Shown in pieces: positions 1-7,829 of a stretch of DNA of 64,000 bases. The notes under the pieces are model-generated. The model saw only the letters and a program-made list of their open reading frames with translations. It made no database searches and was not told where the DNA came from. The stretch covers positions 248,001-312,000 of the forward strand of contig NZ_JAMLJI010000001.1 of NCBI RefSeq assembly GCF_023712105.1, written 5' to 3'. This DNA is from Larsenimonas suaedae (GTDB taxonomy: Bacteria > Pseudomonadota > Gammaproteobacteria > Pseudomonadales > Halomonadaceae). Numbering within the stretch: the stretch's first letter is position 1; each line of letters begins with the position of its first letter. Position numbers and translations under genes: made by a program.

Positions 1-656
1 TGATCGTTGTCGGTACAGCGACCTCCGAGTCCGGTGCCGAGCGAATCGGTGCTGACCTTGAGGCTCACGGCATCGACGGGCGTGGTCTTGCGCTTGATGT
101 GACAAGCGCCGAATCCATCGATGCTGCACTCAAGGCAATTGCCGAAGAATTTGGCGCGCCCACCGTATTGGTTAACAATGCGGGGATTACCCAGGATAAT
201 CTGCTGATGCGGATGAAAGAAGGGGAGTGGGACTCGGTACTGGATACCAATTTGAAATCCGTCTACCGTGTTTCTAAAGCGTGTCTGCGCGGGATGACCA
301 AGGCACGCTTCGGTCGTATCATAAGCGTAAGTTCGGTGGTTGCGTCATCGGGCAATCTTGGTCAGACCAACTACGCTGCGGCCAAGGCTGGAATGGAAGG
401 CTTCTCCCGTTCATTGGCACGCGAAGTGGCTTCACGTAATATTACCGTCAATTGTGTTGCGCCGGGGTTCATCGCAACCGATATGACAGAAAAGTTGCCG
501 GAAGAGCACCGCGAGGCCCTTCTGGGTCAGGTGCCACTGACGCGCCTCGGTACGCCGGAAGAAATTGCGGCGGCCGTTGGTTTTCTGGCCAGTGATGGTG
601 CAGGTTACATCACTGGCGAAACTATCCATGTCAATGGCGGCATGAACATGCGCTGA
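1..656 (+). CDS. fabG: 3-oxoacyl-ACP reductase FabG (5' end outside window)
   Basis: NADPH-dependent reductase of the type II fatty-acid cycle, converting 3-oxoacyl-ACP to 3-hydroxyacyl-ACP. The reading frame is open from base 3, with 217 codons visible. FabG is usually about 245 residues, so roughly 30 N-terminal residues with the TGxxxGIG nucleotide loop lie outside the window. Seen here are NNAG, the catalytic Ser region (SVSSVVASSGN), the YAAAK Tyr/Lys pair, and the PGFIATDMT and GGMNMR ends typical of FabG. acpP and fabF follow in the standard fab cluster order. Confidence 0.96.
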   Translation, partial: IVVGTATSESGAERIGADLEAHGIDGRGLALDVTSAESIDAALKAIAEEFGAPTVLVNNAGITQDNLLMRMKEGEWDSVLDTNLKSVYRVSKACLRGMTKARFGRIISVSSVVASSGNLGQTNYAAAKAGMEGFSRSLAREVASRNITVNCVAPGFIATDMTEKLPEEHREALLGQVPLTRLGTPEEIAAAVGFLASDGAGYITGETIHVNGGMNMR

Positions 657-673
657 TTGCTGCGGGGCCGCGG

Positions 674-700
674 TTGCGTCCCCCGGTAGTGGCCTATAAA
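674..700 (+). promoter_or_regulatory. candidate sigma-70 promoter for acpP
   Basis: A TATAAA -10 element at 695-700 is preceded by TTGCGT at 674-679 with a short 15-base spacer. It lies in the 95-base gap before acpP. acpP usually has its own strong promoter, which fits. The -35 match and spacing are imperfect. Confidence 0.35.
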
Positions 701-751
701 CTACCCGCTGATTTGAGCTAGCGGATTCGTCCTACTAGGAGTAAGTAAATA

Positions 752-985
752 ATGAGTACCATCGAAGAGCGCGTAAAGAAAGTCGTGGCGGAACGCCTGA
801 ATGTCAAGGAAGACGAGATCCAGAACAGCTCTTCCTTCACCGAAGACCTTGGCGCGGACTCTCTTGACACCGTTGAGCTGGTGATGGCGCTTGAAGAGGA
901 ATTCGACACCGAAATTCCCGATGAAGAAGCGGAAAAGATTACCACTGTGCAGGAAGCAATCGACTACATCAACGCCCACCAGTAA
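752..985 (+). CDS. acpP: acyl carrier protein
   Basis: A 77-residue acidic four-helix protein that carries growing acyl chains on a 4'-phosphopantetheine arm. The attachment site is Ser37 in the [11 protein letters not shown] motif. The length matches the family (77-79). A clear AGGAG at 737-741 sits ten bases before the ATG. It lies between fabG and fabF, and a strong hairpin terminator follows, so it can make an abundant short transcript. Confidence 0.98.
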   Translation: MSTIEERVKKVVAERLNVKEDEIQNSSSFTEDLGADSLDTVELVMALEEEFDTEIPDEEAEKITTVQEAIDYINAHQ

Positions 986-1024
986 GTAGGCGTTGTCGAG
1001 CGTCCCCGCGACGCCTGCCGGTTA

Positions 1025-1060
1025 CGAAGCCGTTCTGGAGACAGAACGGCTTCGTCTTGT
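1025..1060 (+). terminator. intrinsic terminator after acpP
   Basis: Perfect 13-bp stem, 1025-1037 paired with 1042-1054, with a GAGA tetraloop. The T-rich tail after it is weak (TCTTGT), so some read-through into fabF is possible. Confidence 0.7.
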
Positions 1061-1128
1061 ATGGGCAACCGATTGAGCGAACACGCCTTCTATCGTCGTT
1101 TACCCATCCCAAGTGGCGCGTTTATCAG

Positions 1129-1134
1129 TATAAT
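1129..1134 (+). promoter_or_regulatory. candidate -10 element for fabF
   Basis: A perfect TATAAT about 90 bases before the fabF start, just after the acpP terminator. No good -35 hexamer is visible at 16-18 bases upstream, so activity would depend on other contacts or an activator. Confidence 0.4.
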
Positions 1135-1223
1135 GCGGGGTTTGTTGCCTGCACCCATAGATCTGCAGGGCGTTTTAAGTGCGGCCATGACCCGCATTCA
1201 CTAGGTAGTTTGGAGGAATATCA

Positions 1224-2456
1224 ATGCCTCGCAGAAGAGTCGTGGTGACCGGCTTGGGCATGCTGACCCCCGTTGGCAATAGCGTGGACGACACCTGGGC
1301 CAACATCAAAGCCGGTAAAAGCGGGATCGGGCCGATCGAGCACTTCGACGCCTCGAACTTCAATACGCGGTTCAGCGGTGCGATCAAGAATTTCGAACCT
1401 GGGCGTTACTTCAATCCCAAAGATGCCCGCAAGATGGATCTGTTCATTCAGTACGGCATCGCAGCGGCCGTTCAGTCGATTCAGGACGCAGGTCTTGAAT
1501 GCACTGAAGAAAACGCCGAGCGCATTGGCGTGGCGATCGGTTCCGGCATCGGTGGTTTACCGATGATCGAAAATAATCACCAGTCGATGCTCAAGGGCGG
1601 TGCGCGACGTATTTCACCGTTTTTCGTGCCGGGCTCGATCATCAACATGATTGCGGGCAACCTGGCGATCCAATACGGATTCAAGGGGCCGAACATCGCC
1701 ATCACCACGGCCTGCACGACCGGTACACACAACATCGGGTATTCCGCACGCACCATCGCCTACGGCGACGCCGACGTCATGATCTGCGGCGGTGCCGAGA
1801 TGGCCTCGACGCCGCTCGGTGTTGGCGGTTTTGGGGCGGCTCGGGCGCTATCGACTCGTAATGACAATCCGCAGGCGGCCAGCCGGCCGTGGGACCGTGA
1901 TCGGGATGGCTTCGTGCTTTCTGACGGCGCGGGTGTCATGGTGCTCGAGGAGTACGAGCACGCCAAGGCTCGAGGCGCCACCATTTATGCCGAGCTTACC
2001 GGTTTCGGCATGAGCGATGATGCCCACCACATCACCTCGCCCAATGGCACCGGCGCGGGCCAGGCCATGCGTCAGGCGCTTCGGGACGCAGAGCTCAACC
2101 CCGAGCAGATTCAGTACATCAATGCTCACGGAACGTCGACCCAGGCCGGCGATGTGGCCGAGAGCCAGGCGGTTGAAACGGTGCTTGGCGAGGCCGCCAA
2201 GAATGTTGCCGTCAGCTCGACCAAGTCGATGATCGGCCATTTGCTGGGTGCGGCCGGGTCGGTCGAGGCGATCTTTTCGGTACTTGCCATCCGTGATCAG
2301 GTGGCGCCGCCCACCATCAATCTGGATGAACCCGGTGAAGGCTGTGTGCTTGACTACGTGCCCAACACCGCACGGGACATGCACATCGACAACGTCCTCA
2401 CCAACTCCTTCGGGTTCGGCGGAACCAACGGTTCGCTGGTGTTCAGTCGCATCTGA
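1224..2456 (+). CDS. fabF: 3-oxoacyl-ACP synthase II
   Basis: Condensing enzyme that extends acyl-ACP with malonyl-ACP, KAS II type. It has 410 residues, as expected. The thiolase-fold catalytic triad is visible: Cys164 ([10 protein letters not shown]), His302 (NAHGTST) and His339 ([12 protein letters not shown]). The C-terminal [12 protein letters not shown] motif is also present. The ATG is preceded by GGAGG at 1212-1216. pabC begins two bases after its stop codon, so the two genes are probably cotranscribed. Confidence 0.98.
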   Translation: MPRRRVVVTGLGMLTPVGNSVDDTWANIKAGKSGIGPIEHFDASNFNTRFSGAIKNFEPGRYFNPKDARKMDLFIQYGIAAAVQSIQDAGLECTEENAERIGVAIGSGIGGLPMIENNHQSMLKGGARRISPFFVPGSIINMIAGNLAIQYGFKGPNIAITTACTTGTHNIGYSARTIAYGDADVMICGGAEMASTPLGVGGFGAARALSTRNDNPQAASRPWDRDRDGFVLSDGAGVMVLEEYEHAKARGATIYAELTGFGMSDDAHHITSPNGTGAGQAMRQALRDAELNPEQIQYINAHGTSTQAGDVAESQAVETVLGEAAKNVAVSSTKSMIGHLLGAAGSVEAIFSVLAIRDQVAPPTINLDEPGEGCVLDYVPNTARDMHIDNVLTNSFGFGGTNGSLVFSRI

Positions 2457-2458
2457 TC

Positions 2459-3262
2459 ATGAGTACCCAGCAGGTCGATTCCTTTCCCATGAGCGATCGT
2501 GGCCTCGCGTACGGGGATGGTCTTTTCGAGACCATTCTCGTGCGAAATGGCTCGCCGTTTTTCTGGAACGAGCACATGGAAAGGCTGGCTGATGGGGCTG
2601 CGCGGCTTGGCTTCACGCCTCCATGTCGATCCGAGCTCGAGGCTGTTCTGACCCGGGCAGGCGCTGGGCTTTGTGTGCTGAAGCTTCTCTTCACCCGAGG
2701 CAGCGGTGGACGCGGCTACGCGCCGCCCGCGCAGGCGCTGCCCTCGTGGAGCTATCATTTTTCCCCTTTTGAGCCCGACCGAGCGCGCCAGCATCAAGGC
2801 GTCACGGTGAGGCTGTGTGCGCTTAAACTGAGCATTCAGCCCCAGCTTGCCGGCATCAAGCACTTGAGTCGGCTCGAAAACGTGCTGGCGCGGCAGGAAT
2901 GGTCAGACTCGAGAATTGCCGAAGGGGTGCTCTCCGACCTTGATGGTCACGTGATCGAGGCCACCGCGATGAATGTCGCATGGTTCGATGGTCGTCAGTG
3001 GCTCACGCCGAGGCTCGACCGCTGTGGAGTAGGCGGCACACTTCGCCGTGCCTTGATCGAGCGGGGTTTCCTCACTCAAGCGGTGCTCAGGACGCAAAAC
3101 CTGCCTTCAGTACAGGCGATGATCGTTTTCAATTCGGTGCAGGGCTGCTGGCCGGTGACTTCGCTTGTAAGCGCGGATGGCGCGCCGGTGACGCACTGGG
3201 CCTTGTCCGAGCCCGTCAAGACCATGACCCGGCAGGCCAATGCGCTGCTCGGGTATGACTAG
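2459..3262 (+). CDS. pabC: aminodeoxychorismate lyase
   Basis: PLP enzyme of the branched-chain aminotransferase fold IV that splits 4-amino-4-deoxychorismate into p-aminobenzoate and pyruvate for folate synthesis. It has 267 residues. The fold-type IV N-terminus (RGLAYGDGLFETI) is present, as is the PLP-lysine region GIKHLSRLENVLAR and the late glycine-rich CGVGGTLRR segment. It is placed between fabF and mltG, as in many gammaproteobacteria, and is almost certainly in the same transcript as fabF. Confidence 0.95.
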   Translation: MSTQQVDSFPMSDRGLAYGDGLFETILVRNGSPFFWNEHMERLADGAARLGFTPPCRSELEAVLTRAGAGLCVLKLLFTRGSGGRGYAPPAQALPSWSYHFSPFEPDRARQHQGVTVRLCALKLSIQPQLAGIKHLSRLENVLARQEWSDSRIAEGVLSDLDGHVIEATAMNVAWFDGRQWLTPRLDRCGVGGTLRRALIERGFLTQAVLRTQNLPSVQAMIVFNSVQGCWPVTSLVSADGAPVTHWALSEPVKTMTRQANALLGYD

Positions 3263-3296
3263 GTTTCAAGAAGCTAGGTTTCAAGGAGAGCGTGTC

Positions 3297-4301
3297 GTGA
3301 AACGGATCATCACCTTCATCGTCGTACTGATACTGCTGTGCGGCGCGGCGTTGGGAGGCGGCTATGCCTACTGGCGCCACACGCTTGCTTCGCCCGTGGC
3401 GCTTTCATCACCGGCGGTGTTCGAGGTCGAACGTGGGGAAGGGGCGCGACAGGTCCTTGAGCGTTTGCAGTCGGCGAACATCATCAGTGCGCAGTGGCCT
3501 TATAAGGTGCTGGGTGTGCTCGAGCCTGAACGGTTGAGGCAGTTGAAAGCCGGCGAGTTTCGCATCGATCCGGACATGACAGGCTATGAGATGCTTGAAA
3601 GGCTCTCGAGCAATGAGGTGGTCACGTATCGCTTCACCGTGCCCGAGGGATGGACGTTTTCCAACATGCGCGCGCACATCGATGCGCTCGACAAGCTCGA
3701 TCATTCGACAAAGGAATTGAGCAACGAAGCCCTGATGGCCAAGCTTGGTCACGAAGGGATAGACCCCGAAGGGCGTTTCTTTCCCTCGACCTATCAGTAC
3801 CACAAGGGCACCAGTGATCTAAGGCTCTACCGCGCCGCGTTCGAGCGCATGACATCGACGCTCGATCAGGCCTGGGCTGAGCGCGACGAAAACCTGCCGC
3901 TCGAGTCGCCGTATCAGGCGCTGATTCTGGCCTCGTTGATCGAAAAGGAAACCGGTGCGCCCGAAGAGCGTCGAGAGATTGCCGGTGTCTTCGTGCGCCG
4001 GCTCGAAAAAGGCATGCGGCTTCAGACCGACCCCACGGTGATCTATGGCCTTGGCAAGAGCTATGACGGCAACATCACCCGGGCCGATCTCGAAACGGCC
4101 ACCGCCTACAATACCTACGTCATCCATGGTCTGCCGCCGACGCCGATCGCGCTGCCGGGCAAGGCGGCCATCGATGCCGCCGTTCATCCGGCGCCGGGCA
4201 CCGCGCTTTATTTCGTGGCGCGGGGCGAAGGCCGGCATTATTTCTCCGATACGTTGGCCGAGCACAATCGCGCGGTCAGAAAATATCTGCTCAACAAATG
4301 A
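3297..4301 (+). CDS. mltG: endolytic murein transglycosylase MltG
   Basis: Inner-membrane YceG/MltG-family transglycosylase that cuts nascent glycan strands and sets their length. I chose the GTG at 3297 because AAGGAG lies at 3284-3289 and the product then starts directly with a Lys-Arg pair and a membrane helix (about residues 4-24). An in-frame ATG at 3240 would overlap pabC and add residues before the anchor. The length is 334 residues. The catalytic Glu lies in LASLIEKETG, followed by GMRLQTDPTVIYG and the NTY...GLPPTPI motif of the family. tmk starts 13 bases after the stop. Confidence 0.95.
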   Translation: MKRIITFIVVLILLCGAALGGGYAYWRHTLASPVALSSPAVFEVERGEGARQVLERLQSANIISAQWPYKVLGVLEPERLRQLKAGEFRIDPDMTGYEMLERLSSNEVVTYRFTVPEGWTFSNMRAHIDALDKLDHSTKELSNEALMAKLGHEGIDPEGRFFPSTYQYHKGTSDLRLYRAAFERMTSTLDQAWAERDENLPLESPYQALILASLIEKETGAPEERREIAGVFVRRLEKGMRLQTDPTVIYGLGKSYDGNITRADLETATAYNTYVIHGLPPTPIALPGKAAIDAAVHPAPGTALYFVARGEGRHYFSDTLAEHNRAVRKYLLNK

Positions 4302-4314
4302 AAGGGCATCAGCG

Positions 4315-4959
4315 ATGACAGTACGCCGGGGCGCCTTCATTACGCTTGAAGGGTCGGAAGGGGTGGGCAAGACCACCAATGTTCGATTCGTGTGCGAGCG
4401 CCTCGAATCGATGGGGCATGAGGTCATTCGTACCCGTGAACCCGGGGGGACACCTCGCGCCGAGCAGATTCGTGGCTTACTGTTGGCGCCTGATAGCGAA
4501 GAGCCGTTGAGCGACCTGGCTGAGCTGCTGCTGGTCTTCTCCGCGCGAGCCCAGCATCTCGAGCAGGTGATTCGCCCGGCGCTCGCGCGCGGGGCGTTCG
4601 TGGTCTGTGACCGTTTCACGGACGCGACCTACGCCTATCAGGGCGCGGCCAGGGGCTGCGATACAAAAGCCATTGAGCACCTTGAAGCGCTGGTGCAACA
4701 AGGGCTGAGCCCTGATCTTACGCTGCTGCTCGATATGCCGGTCTCGGCAGCGGCCGAGCGTCTGGCATCGCGTGGCGGGCAGGCGGATCGTTTCGAACAG
4801 GAACGCTCGGTCTTTTTCGAGCGTGTGCGAGCCGGGTATCTGGCCGCGGCTCAGCGCGCGCCGGAGCGCATCGAGACGATTGACGCCGCTCGTCCCCTCG
4901 AGGACGTTCAGGGGAGCATCGATGAGGCACTGACGCGGTTGCTGGCGGCATGGAACTGA
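4315..4959 (+). CDS. tmk: thymidylate kinase
   Basis: Phosphorylates dTMP to dTDP. It has 214 residues and starts with the P-loop GSEGVGKTT at residues 12-20. It carries the DRF motif (VVCDRFTDATYAYQGAARG) and a LID region. The ATG at 4315 is chosen because the protein then begins just before the P-loop; a longer in-frame reading from 4045 would only translate mltG in another frame. It overlaps holB by 10 bases, which suggests translational coupling. Confidence 0.97.
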   Translation: MTVRRGAFITLEGSEGVGKTTNVRFVCERLESMGHEVIRTREPGGTPRAEQIRGLLLAPDSEEPLSDLAELLLVFSARAQHLEQVIRPALARGAFVVCDRFTDATYAYQGAARGCDTKAIEHLEALVQQGLSPDLTLLLDMPVSAAAERLASRGGQADRFEQERSVFFERVRAGYLAAAQRAPERIETIDAARPLEDVQGSIDEALTRLLAAWN

Positions 4960-5942
4960 CGCCCTATCCCTGGCAGGCGCCCCTGTTCGAGCAGTTCACA
5001 CGCCTTTTGACGCATGAGCGTCTGCCGCACGCCCTTATGCTTAGCGGGCCGGAAGGCGTCGGCAAGGCCCAGCTTGCCAGCGCGTTTGCCGCGCGGGTGC
5101 TGTGTCGGCATGCGCGTGGCGCCGCTCACGCCTGCGGTGAATGCCATGATTGTCGAATGTGGCGCGCCGGACACCACCCGGATGTGCTTCATGTGCATCC
5201 ACAGGACGCCGGGCGCTTGATTCGTGTCGATACCATTCGGGATGTCAGTACGTTTGTCTCGCAAACCGCGCAGCAGGGCGGGTACCGCGTCATCGATCTT
5301 TCGCCTGCAGAGCGTATGAATACGGCGGCGGCCAATGCGCTTTTGAAAAGTCTGGAAGAGCCGGGGGAGCGTACGCTCTTTCTGCTGAGTGCTGATGTGG
5401 TGTCGCGGGTCATGCCGACCATTCGAAGCCGGTGTCAGCAGTGGACGCTGCCGTTGCCGCGTCATGACGTGGCTCTTCAGTGGCTTGGTGAGACGTACCA
5501 GATGAGCCCGGATGACGCCGAATTCTGGCTGAACGTGGCCGGGGATGTGCCGCTTCTGGCTGCGCGTCTGGCCGAGCCCGAGCGTCGAAAACTCAGACAG
5601 CAGCTGATGGACAGCTTCGACGGCCTGATTCGCGGCGCCGACCCGGTCTCTGAAGCGGCGCGGCTTGATCGCCAGACGCTTGATCTTTCGCTTTGGTATG
5701 GCATTACCTGGCTGGAGGATTTGATCCGACTTGGCCTTTCCGGCGATGAGCGGGGGGTACGCAATCGCGACCTGTTGCCGTTATACCGTCAAGCGATCAA
5801 GAACGGCCGGGTACGGGACTGGTTTCGTCTGCTCGATTACGCCAAGGAGCAGCGTCAACTGGTGGCGAAGGGCGGGAACCCCAATGCGCAGCTGGTGTTC
5901 GAAGCCTGGCTGATTCGGTGGGCGGCGCTGCTTCGCGCGTGA
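4950..5942 (+). CDS. holB: DNA polymerase III subunit delta'
   Basis: Clamp-loader subunit of the replicative polymerase. It has 330 residues with an AAA+ fold. A modified P-loop (GPEGVGKAQLA, about residues 30-40) is followed by the four-cysteine zinc module (CRH...CGECHDCRMW) and the AERMNTAAANALLKSLEEP segment, typical of DnaX-like clamp-loader proteins. The gene sits between tmk and pilZ, the common gammaproteobacterial order. Confidence 0.95.
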   Translation: MELTPYPWQAPLFEQFTRLLTHERLPHALMLSGPEGVGKAQLASAFAARVLCRHARGAAHACGECHDCRMWRAGHHPDVLHVHPQDAGRLIRVDTIRDVSTFVSQTAQQGGYRVIDLSPAERMNTAAANALLKSLEEPGERTLFLLSADVVSRVMPTIRSRCQQWTLPLPRHDVALQWLGETYQMSPDDAEFWLNVAGDVPLLAARLAEPERRKLRQQLMDSFDGLIRGADPVSEAARLDRQTLDLSLWYGITWLEDLIRLGLSGDERGVRNRDLLPLYRQAIKNGRVRDWFRLLDYAKEQRQLVAKGGNPNAQLVFEAWLIRWAALLRA

Positions 5943-5973
5943 CCCGGTCGCGTTGGCCTGGAAAGGAGGTGTC

Positions 5974-6312
5974 ATGAGTTCGTCCAATAAAGCGCTGTCT
6001 CTAAGCTTTGATAATCTCGATACGCTCTTGTCGGCGTACATGCCGTTTCTGGAATATGGCGGGGTATTCGTGCCGACCCGAGACCGGTTTGAGCTCGGTC
6101 AACGCGTTTTTCTTCTGTTGTCGCTGCCGGGAAGCAATGACCTGATGCCGGTCTCCGGCCGCGTGGCCTGGGTCTCTCCGGCAGGGATGAGCGGCCGTCG
6201 CCTGCCCGGCATTGGGGTTCATTTCGACCCCGGTGAAAGCGGGCTCTGTGCAACGATCGAGGCGCTGCTCGGTGAGCGGCTTGCCGAACCGCACATGAGT
6301 TATACCCTCTGA
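5974..6312 (+). CDS. pilZ: PilZ-domain protein of the type IV pilus PilZ type
   Basis: A 112-residue single-domain protein matching the PilZ of type IV pilus assembly (AYMPFLEYGGVFVPT, GQRVFLLLSLPG, GIGVHF). Like that founding member, it lacks the RxxxR/DxSxxG residues used to bind cyclic-di-GMP, so it probably acts by protein contact. In Pseudomonas and Xanthomonas it works with the PilB ATPase and FimX. The ATG at 5974 follows a very strong AAGGAGGT at 5963-5970, spaced closely. The tmk-holB-pilZ-tatD order supports the call. Confidence 0.93.
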   Translation: MSSSNKALSLSFDNLDTLLSAYMPFLEYGGVFVPTRDRFELGQRVFLLLSLPGSNDLMPVSGRVAWVSPAGMSGRRLPGIGVHFDPGESGLCATIEALLGERLAEPHMSYTL

Positions 6313-6402
6313 TTCAAGGCATGCCCCACGCGCGAACTCTGCGAGAATGGCCTTCAAGCTGCTAAACTGGCGCCTTTATCGATCAATGAAAAGGCAGTAC
6401 GC

Positions 6403-7278
6403 ATGACTTCGCAAGCCAACCCGATCCCGATGATCGACTCCCATTGCCATCTGGACATGCTGGGCCTTGCCGATAACGACGACGGCATCGATGCGCTGCT
6501 TACGCGCGCACGCGCCGACGGCGTCAGCCAGTTCCTGGCCATCATCACCGACCCTGACGACGCCCAGAAAACCATCGACATCAGCCGTGCTCATGACGAT
6601 GTGATCTATGCGCTCGGCGTGCATCCGCTCAAGTCGCGGGAAACGGAGCTTGAACGCCAGGCGCTCATCGACGCCATCGACGCCTTCGAGCCGGTCGCAG
6701 TCGGAGAAATCGGGCTCGATTTCGTCGAGCACCGAGGTCAGCCGCCTCGGGTGCCGATCGATGTTCAGCGCGAACGCTTTGCGTGTCACCTGCAGGTCGC
6801 ACGTGAAAGCGAACTGCCGGTCATCATCCATACGCGCGGGGCCAAGGAGGAGACGCTTGAGCTGCTCGAGCGTTACATTGATCCTGCGGTGGGCGGGGTG
6901 CTGCACTGCTTTACCGATGATCTTGATATGGCCCGTCGGGCCATCGCGATGGGCTTTTATATTTCGCTTTCCGGCATCGTGACCTTCAATCAGGCAGAAA
7001 ACGTGCGTGAGCTTGCGCGGGTCTTGCCGCTTGACCGACTCCTGATCGAAACCGACAGCCCCTATCTCGCGCCCGTACCTTACCGTGGCAAGACCAACGA
7101 GCCGGCCTATGTGGTCGAGGTCGCCCGCACCATTGCAGATGTTCGAGGCATTTCACTCGATGAAGTGGCCATGCAGACCACAGCCAACTTCTATCACCTA
7201 TTCAAACGCGCGGCACCCAAGATGCCGCAGCGCATTCAAAGCCAGCTGGGTCAGCTCAACGCGGCCTTTCGAGGCTGA
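6403..7278 (+). CDS. TatD-family metal-dependent hydrolase (YcfH-like)
   Basis: A TIM-barrel metallohydrolase of the TatD DNase family, 291 residues against about 265 for E. coli YcfH. Metal-ligand motifs are visible: IDSHCHLD (His14, His16), GEIGLDF with the bridging Glu, IIHTRG, LHCFT and ETDSPYLAP. Family members are Mg-dependent DNases, some with D-aminoacyl-tRNA deacylase activity; the native substrate of this one cannot be read. A weak AAGG precedes the ATG; a second in-frame ATG lies nine codons later, just before the barrel. It follows pilZ, as in Pseudomonas. Confidence 0.93.
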   Translation: MTSQANPIPMIDSHCHLDMLGLADNDDGIDALLTRARADGVSQFLAIITDPDDAQKTIDISRAHDDVIYALGVHPLKSRETELERQALIDAIDAFEPVAVGEIGLDFVEHRGQPPRVPIDVQRERFACHLQVARESELPVIIHTRGAKEETLELLERYIDPAVGGVLHCFTDDLDMARRAIAMGFYISLSGIVTFNQAENVRELARVLPLDRLLIETDSPYLAPVPYRGKTNEPAYVVEVARTIADVRGISLDEVAMQTTANFYHLFKRAAPKMPQRIQSQLGQLNAAFRG

Positions 7279-7289
7279 GGCGTCACGAT

Positions 7290-7829
7290 ATGTTGCAACG
7301 AATCATCGCTCATCTGGACGGCCATCCGCCGGATTCCATTCCCCCATTGATGGCCTGGGATCCGCCGTTTTGTGGTGACATGCCGCTTGAAATAGACCAT
7401 GACGGTCAGTGGTGGCACGAAGGCGCGCTCATTACCCGTGAGCGCCTGCGGCGGCTTCTGGCAACGCTAATGCGTCGTGAAGACGATGGGCACTACTATC
7501 TGGTCACGCCCGCCGAAAAGCTGCGCATCAAGGTCGAGGACACCCCGTTCGTGATCATCGACGTTGAGCCGATCGAGGCGGGCTGGGTGCTGATCAGTGA
7601 TGTTGGCGATCGCATCCCGCTTGACGGTGAACATCCCCTGCGCCTCGATGGCGACGACACGCCGCCAAGAGTGGACGTGCGTTTCGGGCTGACCGCGCGG
7701 CTTCATCGCAATGTGTTCTACCGCTGGGTCGAGAGCGGTGACACGCGTGAAAGCGACGGCGTGCTGGAGGTCGGTGTCGAAAGTCAGGGGCACTGGCACG
7801 TACTGGGGCGGATGACGTCGGCCTCATGA
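7290..7829 (+). CDS. DUF1285 family protein
   Basis: A 179-residue soluble protein. The opening (GHPPDSIPPLMAWDPPFCGDMPLEID) and the W-W-H-EG/YYLVTPAEKLRIKVED pattern match the DUF1285 family, which is of unknown function with known crystal structures but no assigned reaction. It has no signal peptide or membrane helix. It ends with a four-base overlap (ATGA) with the following UvrD-like helicase, so the two are likely translationally coupled and may be functionally linked; that link is inference. Confidence 0.85.
   Translation: MLQRIIAHLDGHPPDSIPPLMAWDPPFCGDMPLEIDHDGQWWHEGALITRERLRRLLATLMRREDDGHYYLVTPAEKLRIKVEDTPFVIIDVEPIEAGWVLISDVGDRIPLDGEHPLRLDGDDTPPRVDVRFGLTARLHRNVFYRWVESGDTRESDGVLEVGVESQGHWHVLGRMTSAS

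Noticed and set aside
4045-4314. N-terminal extension of tmk
   Set aside because: These codons translate mltG in another frame; the P-loop start fits ATG 4315.
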